Shown here: in pieces, positions 1 to 8,041 of the stretch
Layout of the letters: every line of letters starts with the position of its first letter
Position numbering within the stretch: the stretch's first letter is position 1
Assembly: GCA_011525265.1 (NCBI GenBank)
Contig: WTHV01000006.1
Span: 1 to 16,697 of the forward strand
Source: Alphaproteobacteria bacterium
Lineage (GTDB): Bacteria > Pseudomonadota > Alphaproteobacteria > Puniceispirillales > Puniceispirillaceae
DNA: 16,697 nucleotides
Reading direction: 5' to 3'
Notes under the pieces: model-generated
What the model saw: only the letters and a program-made list of their open reading frames with translations
Databases searched by the model: none
What the model was told of the DNA's origin: nothing
Position numbers and translations under genes: made by a program

Positions 1-55
1 ATAACGGGGGATTCCTAATCCCCAATTAGAGGTTCGATTCCTCTCGGGATCACCA
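1..55 (+). tRNA. tRNA-Arg (CCT anticodon), 3' part
   Basis: The 5' end lies outside the window. The anticodon stem is 7-11 paired with 19-23 (GGGGA/TCCCC) around the loop TTCCTAA, which puts the anticodon CCT at 14-16, reading the arginine codon AGG. A short variable region (24-27) precedes the T arm: stem 28-32/40-44 and loop TTCGATT. The 3' acceptor strand is 45-51, the discriminator is A52, and CCA is encoded at 53-55. The acceptor 5' strand and D arm cannot be checked here. Confidence 0.9.
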
Positions 56-81
56 TCACAAAATAGTAAAAATGGTAATAT

Positions 82-336
82 ATGGAACATCTTTTCAATC
101 ATATTAAAGAGCCGATTGTCTGTGCGCGGTGCATAGAGGATTTTGGGCAAGGTCACAGTGATGCCGCTTCTTTGCGCGGCTATATGCGGATTGATGTAGG
201 TTTTACTGAAACGGGGCTTCAAATCTGGTGTCAGCGCCATGAGGCGAATATCTGTGTGATTGATTTTGAAGGCGCACAACCAACAGCTGATTTTCGCTCT
301 TTAATCAAAAAATCCTCCTCATCTGATAAGGCATAA
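82..336 (+). CDS. Small conserved-type Cys/His protein, function unknown
   Basis: An 84-residue soluble protein without signal peptide or membrane segment. I do not recognise a named family. It has a CARC (CxxC) motif at residues 14-17, His25 soon after, and a WCQRH motif near residue 50. This is the spacing of a small zinc-binding fold, but metal binding is inferred only. The middle (VGFTETGLQIWCQRHEAN) reads like a real folded core and the tail is Ser/Lys rich. The gene starts 26 bases after the tRNA and may be read from the tRNA promoter. No clear Shine-Dalgarno sequence precedes the ATG, so the start is less certain than the frame. A candidate terminator overlaps its stop codon, which suggests it is separate from the polyamine genes that follow. 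Confidence 0.7.
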   Translation: MEHLFNHIKEPIVCARCIEDFGQGHSDAASLRGYMRIDVGFTETGLQIWCQRHEANICVIDFEGAQPTADFRSLIKKSSSSDKA

Positions 337-360
337 GCCGCAGTTAAAGCTTGCCTTTTT
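328..360 (+). terminator. Candidate intrinsic terminator after the small ORF
   Basis: AAGGC (328-332) and AAGC (335-338) pair with GCTT (349-352) and GCCTT (353-357), with a two-base bulge (333-334), a ten-base loop and a run of T from 356 to 360. It overlaps the stop codon of the upstream ORF and ends 46 bases before the next gene. The bulge and long loop make it only moderately convincing. Confidence 0.4.
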
Positions 361-406
361 GCTTATCTAGAAAGAGGATGAGGGCATAAGGGTTTAGGGT
401 GAGAGC

Positions 407-1756
407 ATGACAAATAGCAGCTTGATGACATGGTTTGAAAATAATCTGGATATTACCCAATTACTTGTGGGGGTGTTTGATTATAATGGCGTCTTGCGCG
501 GCAAAAGAATGCCAGTTTCAAAATTAGAATCCCTTGCCAAGGATGGCTTCAAGATGCCTGTCTCGATTTTACAGACAGATATTTGGGGGCGCGATATTGA
601 AAATAGTCCTTTGGTATTTGACACAGGTGACAGTGACGGGCAGGTACGCCTTAGCACGCGCACCCCTTTGCGCCTTTCATGGATGGCAGAGCCGACGGCC
701 TTATTAATCGGCTCTTTTGTCAATGAGGATGGCACAGCGCATAGTGCTTGCCCGAAAGGGGCGCTTGCACGCCATCAATCAGCGCTTGGCGCACAAAATA
801 TGCATATTAAAGCTGGTGTTGAGATGGAGTTCTACCTCCTGAGCGAACAAGATGGTACAGGTGCGCCCTCATCATCACCTGCTATGGGCAATAAGCTTAT
901 CGCAGGTGATACATTATCTGCCCATCATCTAGATGATTTTGATGCATTGCTATCACAGATTAATCAGCTTTGCCTTGCCCAAGATATTGCAATTGATACG
1001 GTGACCTCTGAATTAGGGGTTGGCCAGTTTGAGATAACATTCCAGCCAAAGGATGATTTAATCTGTTTGGCAGAGGATATTTTAATTTTCAAATATATGG
1101 TCAAGGGCTTGGCCAAATCGCACGCTATCCGCGCAAGCTTTATGGCAAAACCAGTATCAGGTGAGGCAGGGTGCGGTCTTCATGTCCATGCCAGCTTGCT
1201 CGATGATACAGGTGCGAATCTGTTCCATGATGATGATGCCGCAGGGGCTTTGCGCCTCAGCCAAGCTGTTGCCGGTATCATGCAGGTGATGCAAGATTCG
1301 ACCTTAATTCTTGCACCAAATACCAACAGCTATCGCCGTCTCGTGCCCTCATCGCACGCCCCAACCAAGATTTGTTGGGGGATGGATAATCGCACAGCTT
1401 CAATCCGTATTCCGGCATCATCGCCATCAGCGCGTCGCCTTGAATATCGCAGTGCAGGTGCTGATTGTAATCCGTACCTATTGCTTGGCATTATGGCAGG
1501 GGCAATGGCACGAGGCTTTGATGAGGCATTGGTGCCGCCACAGCCCATTACAGGTAATGCCTATGAGCAAGATATTGAAGATTTGCCATGTGAAATGGGC
1601 GCCTCTTTGGCATTATTTCGCGCAAGTGACTTGATGAAAACATTGCTAGGTGATGCGCTTCACAGCTATTTCATCGGCACAAAACAACAAGAATGGCAAT
1701 GCTTTGCTGAACAGGTATCACGGTTTGAATTTGATAGCCTGTCAAATAATCTCTAA
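407..1756 (+). CDS. Glutamine synthetase family protein, probable gamma-glutamyl-polyamine ligase
   Basis: A 449-residue GS-fold enzyme expected to use ATP to join the gamma-carboxyl of glutamate to an amine. The catalytic landmarks are visible: EMEF (E139, E141), the metal-binding glutamates in SELGVGQFEITF (E202, E209), GLHVHAS (H259), NTNSYRR (N305-R311), DNRTASIR (R329) and RRLEYR (E346, R348). There is no adenylylation-loop NLYDLP-type motif as in the nitrogen-assimilating GlnA, and the length matches the PuuA/SpuI group. The gene lies 20 bases upstream of agmatinase, so an agmatine or putrescine related substrate is likely, but specificity cannot be read from sequence. It is clearly divergent from the second GS-like gene at 5564-6904. 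The GTGAGAG before the ATG is a weak ribosome site. Confidence 0.85.
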   Translation: MTNSSLMTWFENNLDITQLLVGVFDYNGVLRGKRMPVSKLESLAKDGFKMPVSILQTDIWGRDIENSPLVFDTGDSDGQVRLSTRTPLRLSWMAEPTALLIGSFVNEDGTAHSACPKGALARHQSALGAQNMHIKAGVEMEFYLLSEQDGTGAPSSSPAMGNKLIAGDTLSAHHLDDFDALLSQINQLCLAQDIAIDTVTSELGVGQFEITFQPKDDLICLAEDILIFKYMVKGLAKSHAIRASFMAKPVSGEAGCGLHVHASLLDDTGANLFHDDDAAGALRLSQAVAGIMQVMQDSTLILAPNTNSYRRLVPSSHAPTKICWGMDNRTASIRIPASSPSARRLEYRSAGADCNPYLLLGIMAGAMARGFDEALVPPQPITGNAYEQDIEDLPCEMGASLALFRASDLMKTLLGDALHSYFIGTKQQEWQCFAEQVSRFEFDSLSNNL

Positions 1757-1782
1757 CCAGATAGATAAGTTAGGATATGATG

Positions 1783-2769
1783 ATGAGTGATAATAAAGCA
1801 AAGGGCGCACCGTCTATGATGGCAGAGGAGCTTGGCGATCAGGCGTGGCGTTCTGATAAGCCAGATGCCCATTTTTTTGAGCCAACCTACTCAGGGGCAT
1901 TATCATTTCTGCGTCGTCCCTACAGCCATAATTTTGCCAAAGCAGATGTCGCAGTGACAGGCATCCCTTATGATGGCGCTGTGACTTATCGACCTGGAAG
2001 TCGTCTTGGGCCTCGTGCTATCAGGGCGGCCTCTGTGCAATTGGCAGAGCTTGATGCCTTTCCTTTTGGCTTTCCTATGTCAGATTATCTATCGGTGATT
2101 GATGCAGGAGACGTGGTCTTAAACCCGCATGACCCAAGCACAATTTTTGATGCTATCTATCACCATGCAAAGGCTATTATTGAGACAGATACAAAATTGC
2201 TTAGCTTTGGGGGCGATCACTTTGTCGCCTATCCTTTGATTAAAGCACATGTTGATAAATATGGCCCCATCGCCTTGCTGCAATTTGATGCCCATTCAGA
2301 TACATGGGATAGTTTTGGCCCCCTTGATCATGGGACAATGTTTTATGAGGCGGTGAAAGAGGGCCTGATTGATGTTTCCCATTCAGCGCAAGTGGGTTTG
2401 CGCACCCATAATGACCGCGATGTCGGCATGAAAGTCCTAACTGCGCCAGAGGTTCATAAACGCGGTGTTGAGGATATCCTAGCAGAGGTGATTGCCCATA
2501 TTGGCGATAGGCCATGCTATGTCAGCTTTGATATTGATGTGCTTGACCCTGCTTTTGCCCCCGGAACAGGAACGCCTGTATCAGGCGGTCTTGCCACATG
2601 GCAAGCCTTAGAGCTTGTGCGCGGCCTTGCCCCGTTAAACCTGATTGGCATGGATTTGGTTGAGGTCTCCCCGCCCTTTGATCATGCTGAGGTCACAGCA
2701 TTAGCTGCCGCCACCATCGCCCATGATTGGCTAGCTGTTCTAGCACAGCAGAAGAAGGCTAAATCTTAA
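1783..2769 (+). CDS. speB: Agmatinase (ureohydrolase family)
   Basis: Hydrolyses agmatine to putrescine and urea using two Mn ions. Counting from the chosen start, the metal ligands stand in the expected order: GGDHF (H146), FDAHSDT (D169, H171, D173) and SFDIDVLDPAFAPGTGTP (D250, D252). The segment DHGTMFYEAVKEGLID and the C-terminal GMDLVEVSPPFD are close to the enterobacterial SpeB pattern, which favours agmatinase over arginase or guanidinobutyrase. Three ATGs stand in a row (1777, 1780, 1783). AGGA at 1772-1775 has good spacing (seven bases) only to the third, so 1783 is chosen, giving 328 residues. The gene follows the GS-like ligase by a short gap and is probably co-transcribed with it. 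Its stop overlaps the end of the convergent puuB by 11 bases. Confidence 0.93.
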   Translation: MSDNKAKGAPSMMAEELGDQAWRSDKPDAHFFEPTYSGALSFLRRPYSHNFAKADVAVTGIPYDGAVTYRPGSRLGPRAIRAASVQLAELDAFPFGFPMSDYLSVIDAGDVVLNPHDPSTIFDAIYHHAKAIIETDTKLLSFGGDHFVAYPLIKAHVDKYGPIALLQFDAHSDTWDSFGPLDHGTMFYEAVKEGLIDVSHSAQVGLRTHNDRDVGMKVLTAPEVHKRGVEDILAEVIAHIGDRPCYVSFDIDVLDPAFAPGTGTPVSGGLATWQALELVRGLAPLNLIGMDLVEVSPPFDHAEVTALAAATIAHDWLAVLAQQKKAKS

Positions 2770-4042
2770 GCCTATCGCGTAATTTGTAATAGGCCATGCC
2801 AAGGGCCAAAACAGGGGTGCGTAAAGGCCCGCCTGGGAAAGGGATATGGCCGACTTTGGCCATGGTCTCAAAGGTTGTACCATCTCCTAGGGCATTTTGT
2901 GCCAAGATTTTCCCCGCCATGCCAGATAGGGCCACACCATGGCCTGAGAAGCCTTGCACAAAATGACACTTGGCAGATAGTGAGCCAAATTCAGGTATGC
3001 GGCTTGTTGTGATGCCAATGCGTCCCGACCAGATATGCGCAATCTCTGCCTCTGATAATTCGGGAAAGACTGATAGCATCCTTTTGCGCAGATCGCGTCC
3101 CACAATGGCAGGGTTATCTGGGATCATATAGCTGGCTCTGCCGCCAAATATCATCCTATTTTGGGCATCAAGCCTGTAATAATTCAAGGCCGCATTACCA
3201 TCTGCGACCGCATCATTTTGCGGCAGGATCAGCTTTGCCAAATTATGTGACAAAGGGGCTGTTGCCAGAACAGATGAGGTGACTTGTGCCAATGTGCGTC
3301 TCATCTTTGTCGGTGCCACATTTTGCAAATAGGCATTACCACAAAGCAGTAATTGGCGGCCTTTAAAGACCTGTCCATTTTTGGTCGTCACGCTTGCTGT
3401 GGCAGGGTCAATCTTTGTGACAATTGTATTTTGGTAAATATCAGCCCCTGCTTTTTCAGCAGCACGCGCAAGGCCTTGTAGATATTTTAAGGGTTGAATA
3501 TGACCTGCTCCTGCCTCATGCAGTGCACTGTGATAGGTGGATGTCCCAACATGCTCTCTTATGGCATCTTCATCTGGCAAAAATGTCAGCCCGCCATGAC
3601 CGCGTTTGTCATAGGTCTCTTGCATATCATGTAAATCTGCTTCATGGCCTTTATGATAGGCGGCGTGGACATAGCCCATTTGTAAATCGCATTTAATCTC
3701 ATAGCGCTTCATGCGCGATAGGGCGAGATCAACTGTCGACATACCAATATCCCACGCAAGGTCAGCTTCTTCAGATGAGAGATATTTGGCGATATGATGA
3801 AAGCTTGATGGCCAATCAGGTAGCAGATGCCCCCCATTTCGCCCAGAACCGCCATTGCCAATGCCATAAGCCTCAATCACCGCGACATCACTGCCAGCCT
3901 CTGCCAATTCAAGAGCTGCAGAAATACCGGTAAAGCCACCGCCTAGGATTACCACATCATAGAGATGCGTTTCATCCTTTTTTGGTGTGAAGTGTAATTC
4001 GGGCTGTTCTGTTTGATAGGCTGAAAACGGGCTAATCCGCAT
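2759..4042 (-). CDS. puuB: Gamma-glutamylputrescine oxidase-type FAD oxidoreductase
   Basis: A DAO-family flavoenzyme expected to oxidise gamma-glutamylputrescine to the aldehyde, releasing ammonia and hydrogen peroxide. An N-terminal Rossmann motif VVILGGGFTGISAALELAEAG is followed by the glycine-rich SGRNGGH loop typical of PuuB. The C-terminal FAD segment is visible at GFSGHGVALSGMAGKILA. The frame stays open to a GTG at 4096, but the AGGAG there touches that GTG. The ATG at 4042 gives 427 residues and about 33 residues before the FAD motif, as in E. coli PuuB (about 426 residues), so it is preferred although its ribosome site is weak. It runs opposite to its pathway neighbours and is divergent from the aminotransferase operon. 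It could act on another gamma-glutamyl amine or an amino acid. Confidence 0.85.
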   Translation of the reverse strand: MRISPFSAYQTEQPELHFTPKKDETHLYDVVILGGGFTGISAALELAEAGSDVAVIEAYGIGNGGSGRNGGHLLPDWPSSFHHIAKYLSSEEADLAWDIGMSTVDLALSRMKRYEIKCDLQMGYVHAAYHKGHEADLHDMQETYDKRGHGGLTFLPDEDAIREHVGTSTYHSALHEAGAGHIQPLKYLQGLARAAEKAGADIYQNTIVTKIDPATASVTTKNGQVFKGRQLLLCGNAYLQNVAPTKMRRTLAQVTSSVLATAPLSHNLAKLILPQNDAVADGNAALNYYRLDAQNRMIFGGRASYMIPDNPAIVGRDLRKRMLSVFPELSEAEIAHIWSGRIGITTSRIPEFGSLSAKCHFVQGFSGHGVALSGMAGKILAQNALGDGTTFETMAKVGHIPFPGGPLRTPVLALGMAYYKLRDRLKI

Positions 4043-4124
4043 CTTAAGGACACTCTGCTGTCTAAACGTAATATGATTGAAAAATAAATTTATCACTCCT
4101 ATCTTAAGGGTAGCATATAGATTT

Positions 4125-4152
4125 TTGAAAAAGCTAGCGGATTAACTATGCA
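4125..4152 (+). promoter_or_regulatory. Candidate promoter of the aminotransferase operon
   Basis: TTGAAA (4125-4130) is followed after 16 bases by TATGCA (4147-4152), a sigma70-like pair about 30 bases ahead of the aminotransferase start. It is read by eye only. GCTAGC palindromes lie in the spacer and just after the -10 box. Confidence 0.4.
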
Positions 4153-4160
4153 ATGCTAGC
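4133..4160. promoter_or_regulatory. Twin GCTAGC palindromes, candidate operator
   Basis: The self-complementary hexamer GCTAGC occurs at 4133-4138 and again at 4155-4160, 22 bases apart centre to centre, close to two helical turns. One copy is in the spacer and the other immediately downstream of the candidate -10 box. They lie between divergent puuB and spuC, where a repressor would be expected. No regulator gene is in the window. Confidence 0.35.
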
Positions 4161-4180
4161 CATTTCTGGGGTGAAGAAAT

Positions 4181-5560
4181 ATGGATCAGTCATTACCAAC
4201 AACACATTCAACACAAGAATGGCAGGCCCTTGAAGCGGCCTATCATATGCCGCCTTTTTCTGATTATAAATCTTTGCATGAACAAGGCACGCGGATGATT
4301 ACGCGCGCTGAAGGTCATTATATTTATGATACAGAAGGTAATCAGATTCTAGATGCTATGGCAGGGCTATGGTGTGTGAATGTTGGCTATGGCAGAGAAG
4401 AGTTAGTTGAAGCGGCTGCTGCCCAAATGCGCCAATTGCCTTATTATAATGCGTTTTTCAAAACCTCTCACCCTGCTGTAGCAAAATTATCTGAAAAGCT
4501 CGCCTCGCTGACGCCAGAGGGGTTAAGCCATGTGTTTTATGCCAATAGTGGCTCTGAGGCGAATGATACGATTATTCGTATGGTGCGTCATTTCTGGGCG
4601 CTTGAAGGCAAGCCTGAAAAGCGTGTGATTATTGGTCGTGACTATGGCTATCACGGCTCAACCATCCTTGCCGCCTCTATGGGCGGGATGAGTGGTATGC
4701 ATCATCAAGCTGCCAATGAGGCTGACTTTACCCATATCAAACCACCTTATGGCTTTTTATATCAAGGCAATCAATCTGAAGACATGTTTGCCAAGACAGC
4801 GGCAGGTTGGCTTGAAGATGCTATCCTTGCGCATGGTGCTGATAAAATTGGTGCCTTTGTCGCAGAGCCTATTCAAGGGGCTGGCGGTGTGATTGTCCCA
4901 CCAAAAGGGTATTTCGCGTATATTCAAGAGATCTGTCAGAAATATGACATTCTATTTATTGCTGATGAGGTGATTACAGGCTTTGGGCGTACAGGCAAAT
5001 GGTTTGCCTCTGAGGCTATGGATTTGCGCCCTGATATGATGACGCTGGCAAAGGGGCTAACCTCTGGCTATGTGCCTATGTCAGCTGTGATGGTAGGTGA
5101 CCGCGTCTTTACGTCTTTAAAGGAAAAGGGTGGTGAGTTCTATCACGGCTTCACCTATTCAGGCCATCCTGTGGCGGCCGCTGTGGCATTGGCGAATTTG
5201 CAAATCATCGAAGATGAAGACTTGCTCACCAAAGTAGAGGAAGAGACAGGCCCCTATCTAAAAGAGGCCTTGGCGCCTTTGGCAGATCATGCGCTTGTTG
5301 GTGAGGTGCGTACCTATGGCTTGCTTGCTTGTGTTGAGCTTGTGAAGGATAAAAATGGCCCTGTGCTATTTGAAAATACAGGCGAGACAGCAGAAATTGT
5401 GCGCGACCATGCGATTGCATCGGGACTTATGGTGCGCGCGGTGCGTGATGGTATGATCCTCTCGCCGCCTTTAACCTTTGGCAAGGCTGATATTGATGAG
5501 GTCGTCGTAAAATTAACAAGCGCCCTTGATGTGACTGCCACGCAATTAGGTATGGTGTAG
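4181..5560 (+). CDS. spuC: Class III aminotransferase, putrescine/polyamine type
   Basis: A 459-residue PLP-dependent omega-transaminase, expected to transfer the amino group of putrescine or a related amine to pyruvate or another keto acid. Family marks are NSGSEAND (residues 122-129), YHGST (157-161), EPIQGAGGV (229-237), FIADEVITGFGRTG with D262, and TLAKGLTSGY with the Schiff-base lysine K291. The N-terminal LWCVNVGYGREEL is typical of the SpuC and omega-amino-acid:pyruvate groups. The GGTGAAG stretch before the ATG is a usable ribosome site. It is followed after three bases by the second GS-like gene and the two form an operon. Beta-alanine or GABA transaminase activity is an alternative that sequence alone does not exclude. 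Confidence 0.85.
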   Translation: MDQSLPTTHSTQEWQALEAAYHMPPFSDYKSLHEQGTRMITRAEGHYIYDTEGNQILDAMAGLWCVNVGYGREELVEAAAAQMRQLPYYNAFFKTSHPAVAKLSEKLASLTPEGLSHVFYANSGSEANDTIIRMVRHFWALEGKPEKRVIIGRDYGYHGSTILAASMGGMSGMHHQAANEADFTHIKPPYGFLYQGNQSEDMFAKTAAGWLEDAILAHGADKIGAFVAEPIQGAGGVIVPPKGYFAYIQEICQKYDILFIADEVITGFGRTGKWFASEAMDLRPDMMTLAKGLTSGYVPMSAVMVGDRVFTSLKEKGGEFYHGFTYSGHPVAAAVALANLQIIEDEDLLTKVEEETGPYLKEALAPLADHALVGEVRTYGLLACVELVKDKNGPVLFENTGETAEIVRDHAIASGLMVRAVRDGMILSPPLTFGKADIDEVVVKLTSALDVTATQLGMV

Positions 5561-5563
5561 GTT

Positions 5564-6904
5564 ATGAGTGACGCGTTAGTTGAATGGTTAGAAGAGAATA
5601 AAATCACAGAAGTGGAATGTCTTATCTCTGATATGGCAGGTATTCCACGCGGGAAAAGTCTGCCCGTGGCAAAATATATTGCCGGTCTGAAAAGTGGTGG
5701 GCCTCGTCTGCCTGAATATGTTTTTGGGCAGACTGTTATGGGCGATTATGAGGATTCTGAAATCCTGCAAGCGCGTGTTGGTGATGTGATATTGCGGCCT
5801 GATGTTGATTCAGCCTTTTTAGTGCCATGGTATAAAGAGCCTACCGCACAGATTATTCATGATGCCTATTATCCAGATGGCAGGCTTGTGGATGTGGCGT
5901 CGCGATCAGTTTTGAAGAATGTGTTAAAATTATTCCAAGAGGCTGATCTTGTTCCTGTGATTGCCCCTGAGTTAGAGTTTTTCCTCGTTGTGCAAAATAG
6001 TGACCCGAATTACCCGCTTCAAACACCGCCCGGACGATCTGGTCGTGCAGAGAAAGCAAAGCAAGCCTATGGCATTGATGCGGTCAATGAATTTGACCCG
6101 TTTTTCGAGGAAGTCTATGACCATTGCGAGGCGATGGGGCTTGATATTGATACCCTCACCCATGAGGGCGGTGCTGGCCAGATGGAAATTAATTTTAATC
6201 ATGGCGATGCGCTAGCGCTGGCAGATCAGGCCTTTTTGTTTAAGCGCACGGTGCGCCAAACAGCGCTTAATCACGGGATACATGCCACCTTTATGGCAAA
6301 ACCAATGCAATATCAGCCAGGTTCATCTATGCATTTGCATTGTTCTGTTATTGATAAAAAAACTGGCAAAAATATCTTTGCCGGCCCTGATGGTGAAGAG
6401 GCGGAGCCATTTTTCCATGCTATTGGCGGCCTTCAAACCTACCTGCCAACGGGCATGGCATTAATGGCACCTTTTGTGAATAGCTATCGCCGCTTGTCAT
6501 TAACATATGATGCACCGCGCAATGTGGCTTGGGGCTATGATAACCGCACGGTTGGATTGCGCGTGCCTATGGGCACATCAAAGAATAAGCGTGTAGAAAA
6601 CCGTATTCCTGGTGCAGATGCCAATCCCTACCTTGCGATAGCTGTGACATTAGCTTGTGTCTGGCTAGGCTTGCAGGAAGAAAAAGCAGCTTCAAAACCT
6701 GTGACAAAGGAGCAAGATAAGCTCTTCACTCTGCCGCGAAACCTTGATGCGGCGCTTGATAAGCTCGAAAAAGCAAAGCCATTGCAAGATGTGCTCGGCG
6801 AACGATTTATTGCGTTATTTGGCGAGGTGAAACGCGCTGAAGCAGAAGCATTTTTGGATGTGATTAGCCCGTGGGAGCGTGAATATCTGCTGTTAAATGT
6901 ATAA
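5564..6904 (+). CDS. puuA: Gamma-glutamylputrescine synthetase (second GS-family paralogue)
   Basis: A 446-residue GS-fold ligase joining glutamate to putrescine or a similar amine with ATP. Visible catalytic motifs are PELEFF (E136, E138), EGGAGQMEINF (E201, E208), SMHLHCS (H257), FVNSYRR (304-310), YDNRTVGLR (R328) and RVENR (E345, R347). The segment MAGIPRGKSLP near the N-terminus is typical of the PuuA/SpuI group, and no adenylylation motif is seen. The ATG comes three bases after the aminotransferase stop with only a weak GTAGG ribosome site inside that stop region, so translational coupling is likely. The stop lies four bases from the stop of the convergent sugar-phosphate transferase, with no obvious terminator between. 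Substrate specificity, and the difference from the first paralogue, are unknown. Confidence 0.85.
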   Translation: MSDALVEWLEENKITEVECLISDMAGIPRGKSLPVAKYIAGLKSGGPRLPEYVFGQTVMGDYEDSEILQARVGDVILRPDVDSAFLVPWYKEPTAQIIHDAYYPDGRLVDVASRSVLKNVLKLFQEADLVPVIAPELEFFLVVQNSDPNYPLQTPPGRSGRAEKAKQAYGIDAVNEFDPFFEEVYDHCEAMGLDIDTLTHEGGAGQMEINFNHGDALALADQAFLFKRTVRQTALNHGIHATFMAKPMQYQPGSSMHLHCSVIDKKTGKNIFAGPDGEEAEPFFHAIGGLQTYLPTGMALMAPFVNSYRRLSLTYDAPRNVAWGYDNRTVGLRVPMGTSKNKRVENRIPGADANPYLAIAVTLACVWLGLQEEKAASKPVTKEQDKLFTLPRNLDAALDKLEKAKPLQDVLGERFIALFGEVKRAEAEAFLDVISPWEREYLLLNV

Positions 6905-6908
6905 GGCG

Positions 6909-7967
6909 TTACGAGGCTGATTTGCTTAAATGCCAGATCCCAGCTTCATAAATGATAATGAATAGGCCACAGCAGATCATAAGCATCATCGGGTTGTTAT
7001 AAAAACAACATGCGCTTAGGCAGCAAAAGGCAGGCAAGCCAAGTGTGAGCGTGGACGCCGATGCATTATTATTAAATGGCAGAGGTGAGCCTTTGGCGCT
7101 TATATTCTGGTAAGCAATGCTGTGAAAATGATCATGGTCTGGCATCATTACCTTTTTCGATTTGCTTGCCGCACGTCTTGTGAATGAGCGCAAGAGCTCA
7201 TAAAGCGGGTATAAAATCAGCAACAAGCATGCAAAAGGTGAAATAGCGGCATTATTTTCTGAGAGCATAATGGCGAGCATTGCTAAAGTGGCGCCAATAA
7301 AATACGCGCCGCCATCACCTAGAAATACACGGCCTAACGGAAAATTGAAAATAAACAGACCAGCTATTGCGGCAACAAGCATGAGGCTTGTGGTGATAAT
7401 AAGCGTATCACCAAGCTGATGGGCGATAAAAGCAAAACTAAGCGCAATCAGAGCCGATGTGCCAAGTGACAAGCCATTTAAGCCATCTGTAATATTAATG
7501 GCATTGACCATTGTGGCGATCGCTAAAACAGTCACAAAGATCGCAACCGCATCATTTTTGAAATAGGTATCAAGAAGTGGCACTGATGTATATCGCAGGG
7601 TCACATCTGTTAGCACGACAAAGACAAGGCCACTAAATAAGGCGATTAACAGTCTGACGGTCGGGCTTACTTTTTTTGTCAAATCCTCAATAAATCCAAT
7701 GAGAAATGCGGGAATCGCGGCAAATATTAATGCACCATAAGACGGTGAACCGTTAAGATGAAGCCAAAAACCAATTGCGGCAAAGCTGATAAAGACACTC
7801 GTGCCACCAATGCGTGGGATATGGCCTTTATGCACTTTTTGTGGGCCATCAAGATTATCACCTGAAAAGCGCATATGAGACCGCGCTGTTGTGATTATCA
7901 TCACTGTCAGCATTGCTGAAATAGCAAAACAGATTAGCAAAGTTACACTGATTGGCGATGGCATCAT
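6909..7967 (-). CDS. Polyprenyl-phosphate sugar-1-phosphate transferase (glycosyltransferase family 4, WecA/MraY superfamily)
   Basis: A multi-spanning inner-membrane enzyme of 352 residues that should transfer a sugar-1-phosphate from a UDP-sugar to undecaprenyl phosphate, starting a surface polysaccharide. About ten hydrophobic segments can be traced. Conserved cytoplasmic motifs are GPQKVHKGHIPRIGG (41-55), GFIEDLTKKVS (91-101), NAINITDGLNGLS (155-167), FLGDGGAYFIG (215-225) and PDHDHFHS (276-283). The second position of the usual DD pair is kept as ED, which is common in WecA/WbpL-like members, so catalysis is probably intact. MraY is less likely because the neighbourhood lacks cell-wall genes. 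AAGGA precedes two ATGs (7967 and 7964); the second has slightly better spacing. No other polysaccharide gene is adjacent. Confidence 0.85.
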   Translation of the reverse strand: MMPSPISVTLLICFAISAMLTVMIITTARSHMRFSGDNLDGPQKVHKGHIPRIGGTSVFISFAAIGFWLHLNGSPSYGALIFAAIPAFLIGFIEDLTKKVSPTVRLLIALFSGLVFVVLTDVTLRYTSVPLLDTYFKNDAVAIFVTVLAIATMVNAINITDGLNGLSLGTSALIALSFAFIAHQLGDTLIITTSLMLVAAIAGLFIFNFPLGRVFLGDGGAYFIGATLAMLAIMLSENNAAISPFACLLLILYPLYELLRSFTRRAASKSKKVMMPDHDHFHSIAYQNISAKGSPLPFNNNASASTLTLGLPAFCCLSACCFYNNPMMLMICCGLFIIIYEAGIWHLSKSAS

Positions 7968-8012
7968 GTATCCTTAGGCAAGAATTTTGTATCGTCTAAA
8001 TGAGGTTATACT

Positions 8013-8041
8013 ATCATAATTTACGCGCGATACTATGCTAA
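8013..8041 (-). promoter_or_regulatory. Alternative promoter for the sugar-phosphate transferase
   Basis: On the minus strand, TTAGCA (8041-8036), then 17 bases, then TATGAT (8018-8013). Its -10 box is better than that of the upstream candidate, and the C tract lies just ahead of its -35 rather than in the spacer. Only mapping of the 5' end can tell which is used. Confidence 0.35.

Noticed and set aside
1..55. tRNA-Arg 3' end as an attachment site for a genomic island
   Set aside because: Integration into tRNA 3' ends is common, but no integrase, no repeated copy of the tRNA end and no foreign-looking block follow in the window.
6905..6908. A shared terminator between the convergent puuA and sugar-phosphate transferase genes
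   Set aside because: Only four bases separate the stops, and no GC-rich hairpin with a T run was found at the ends of either gene.
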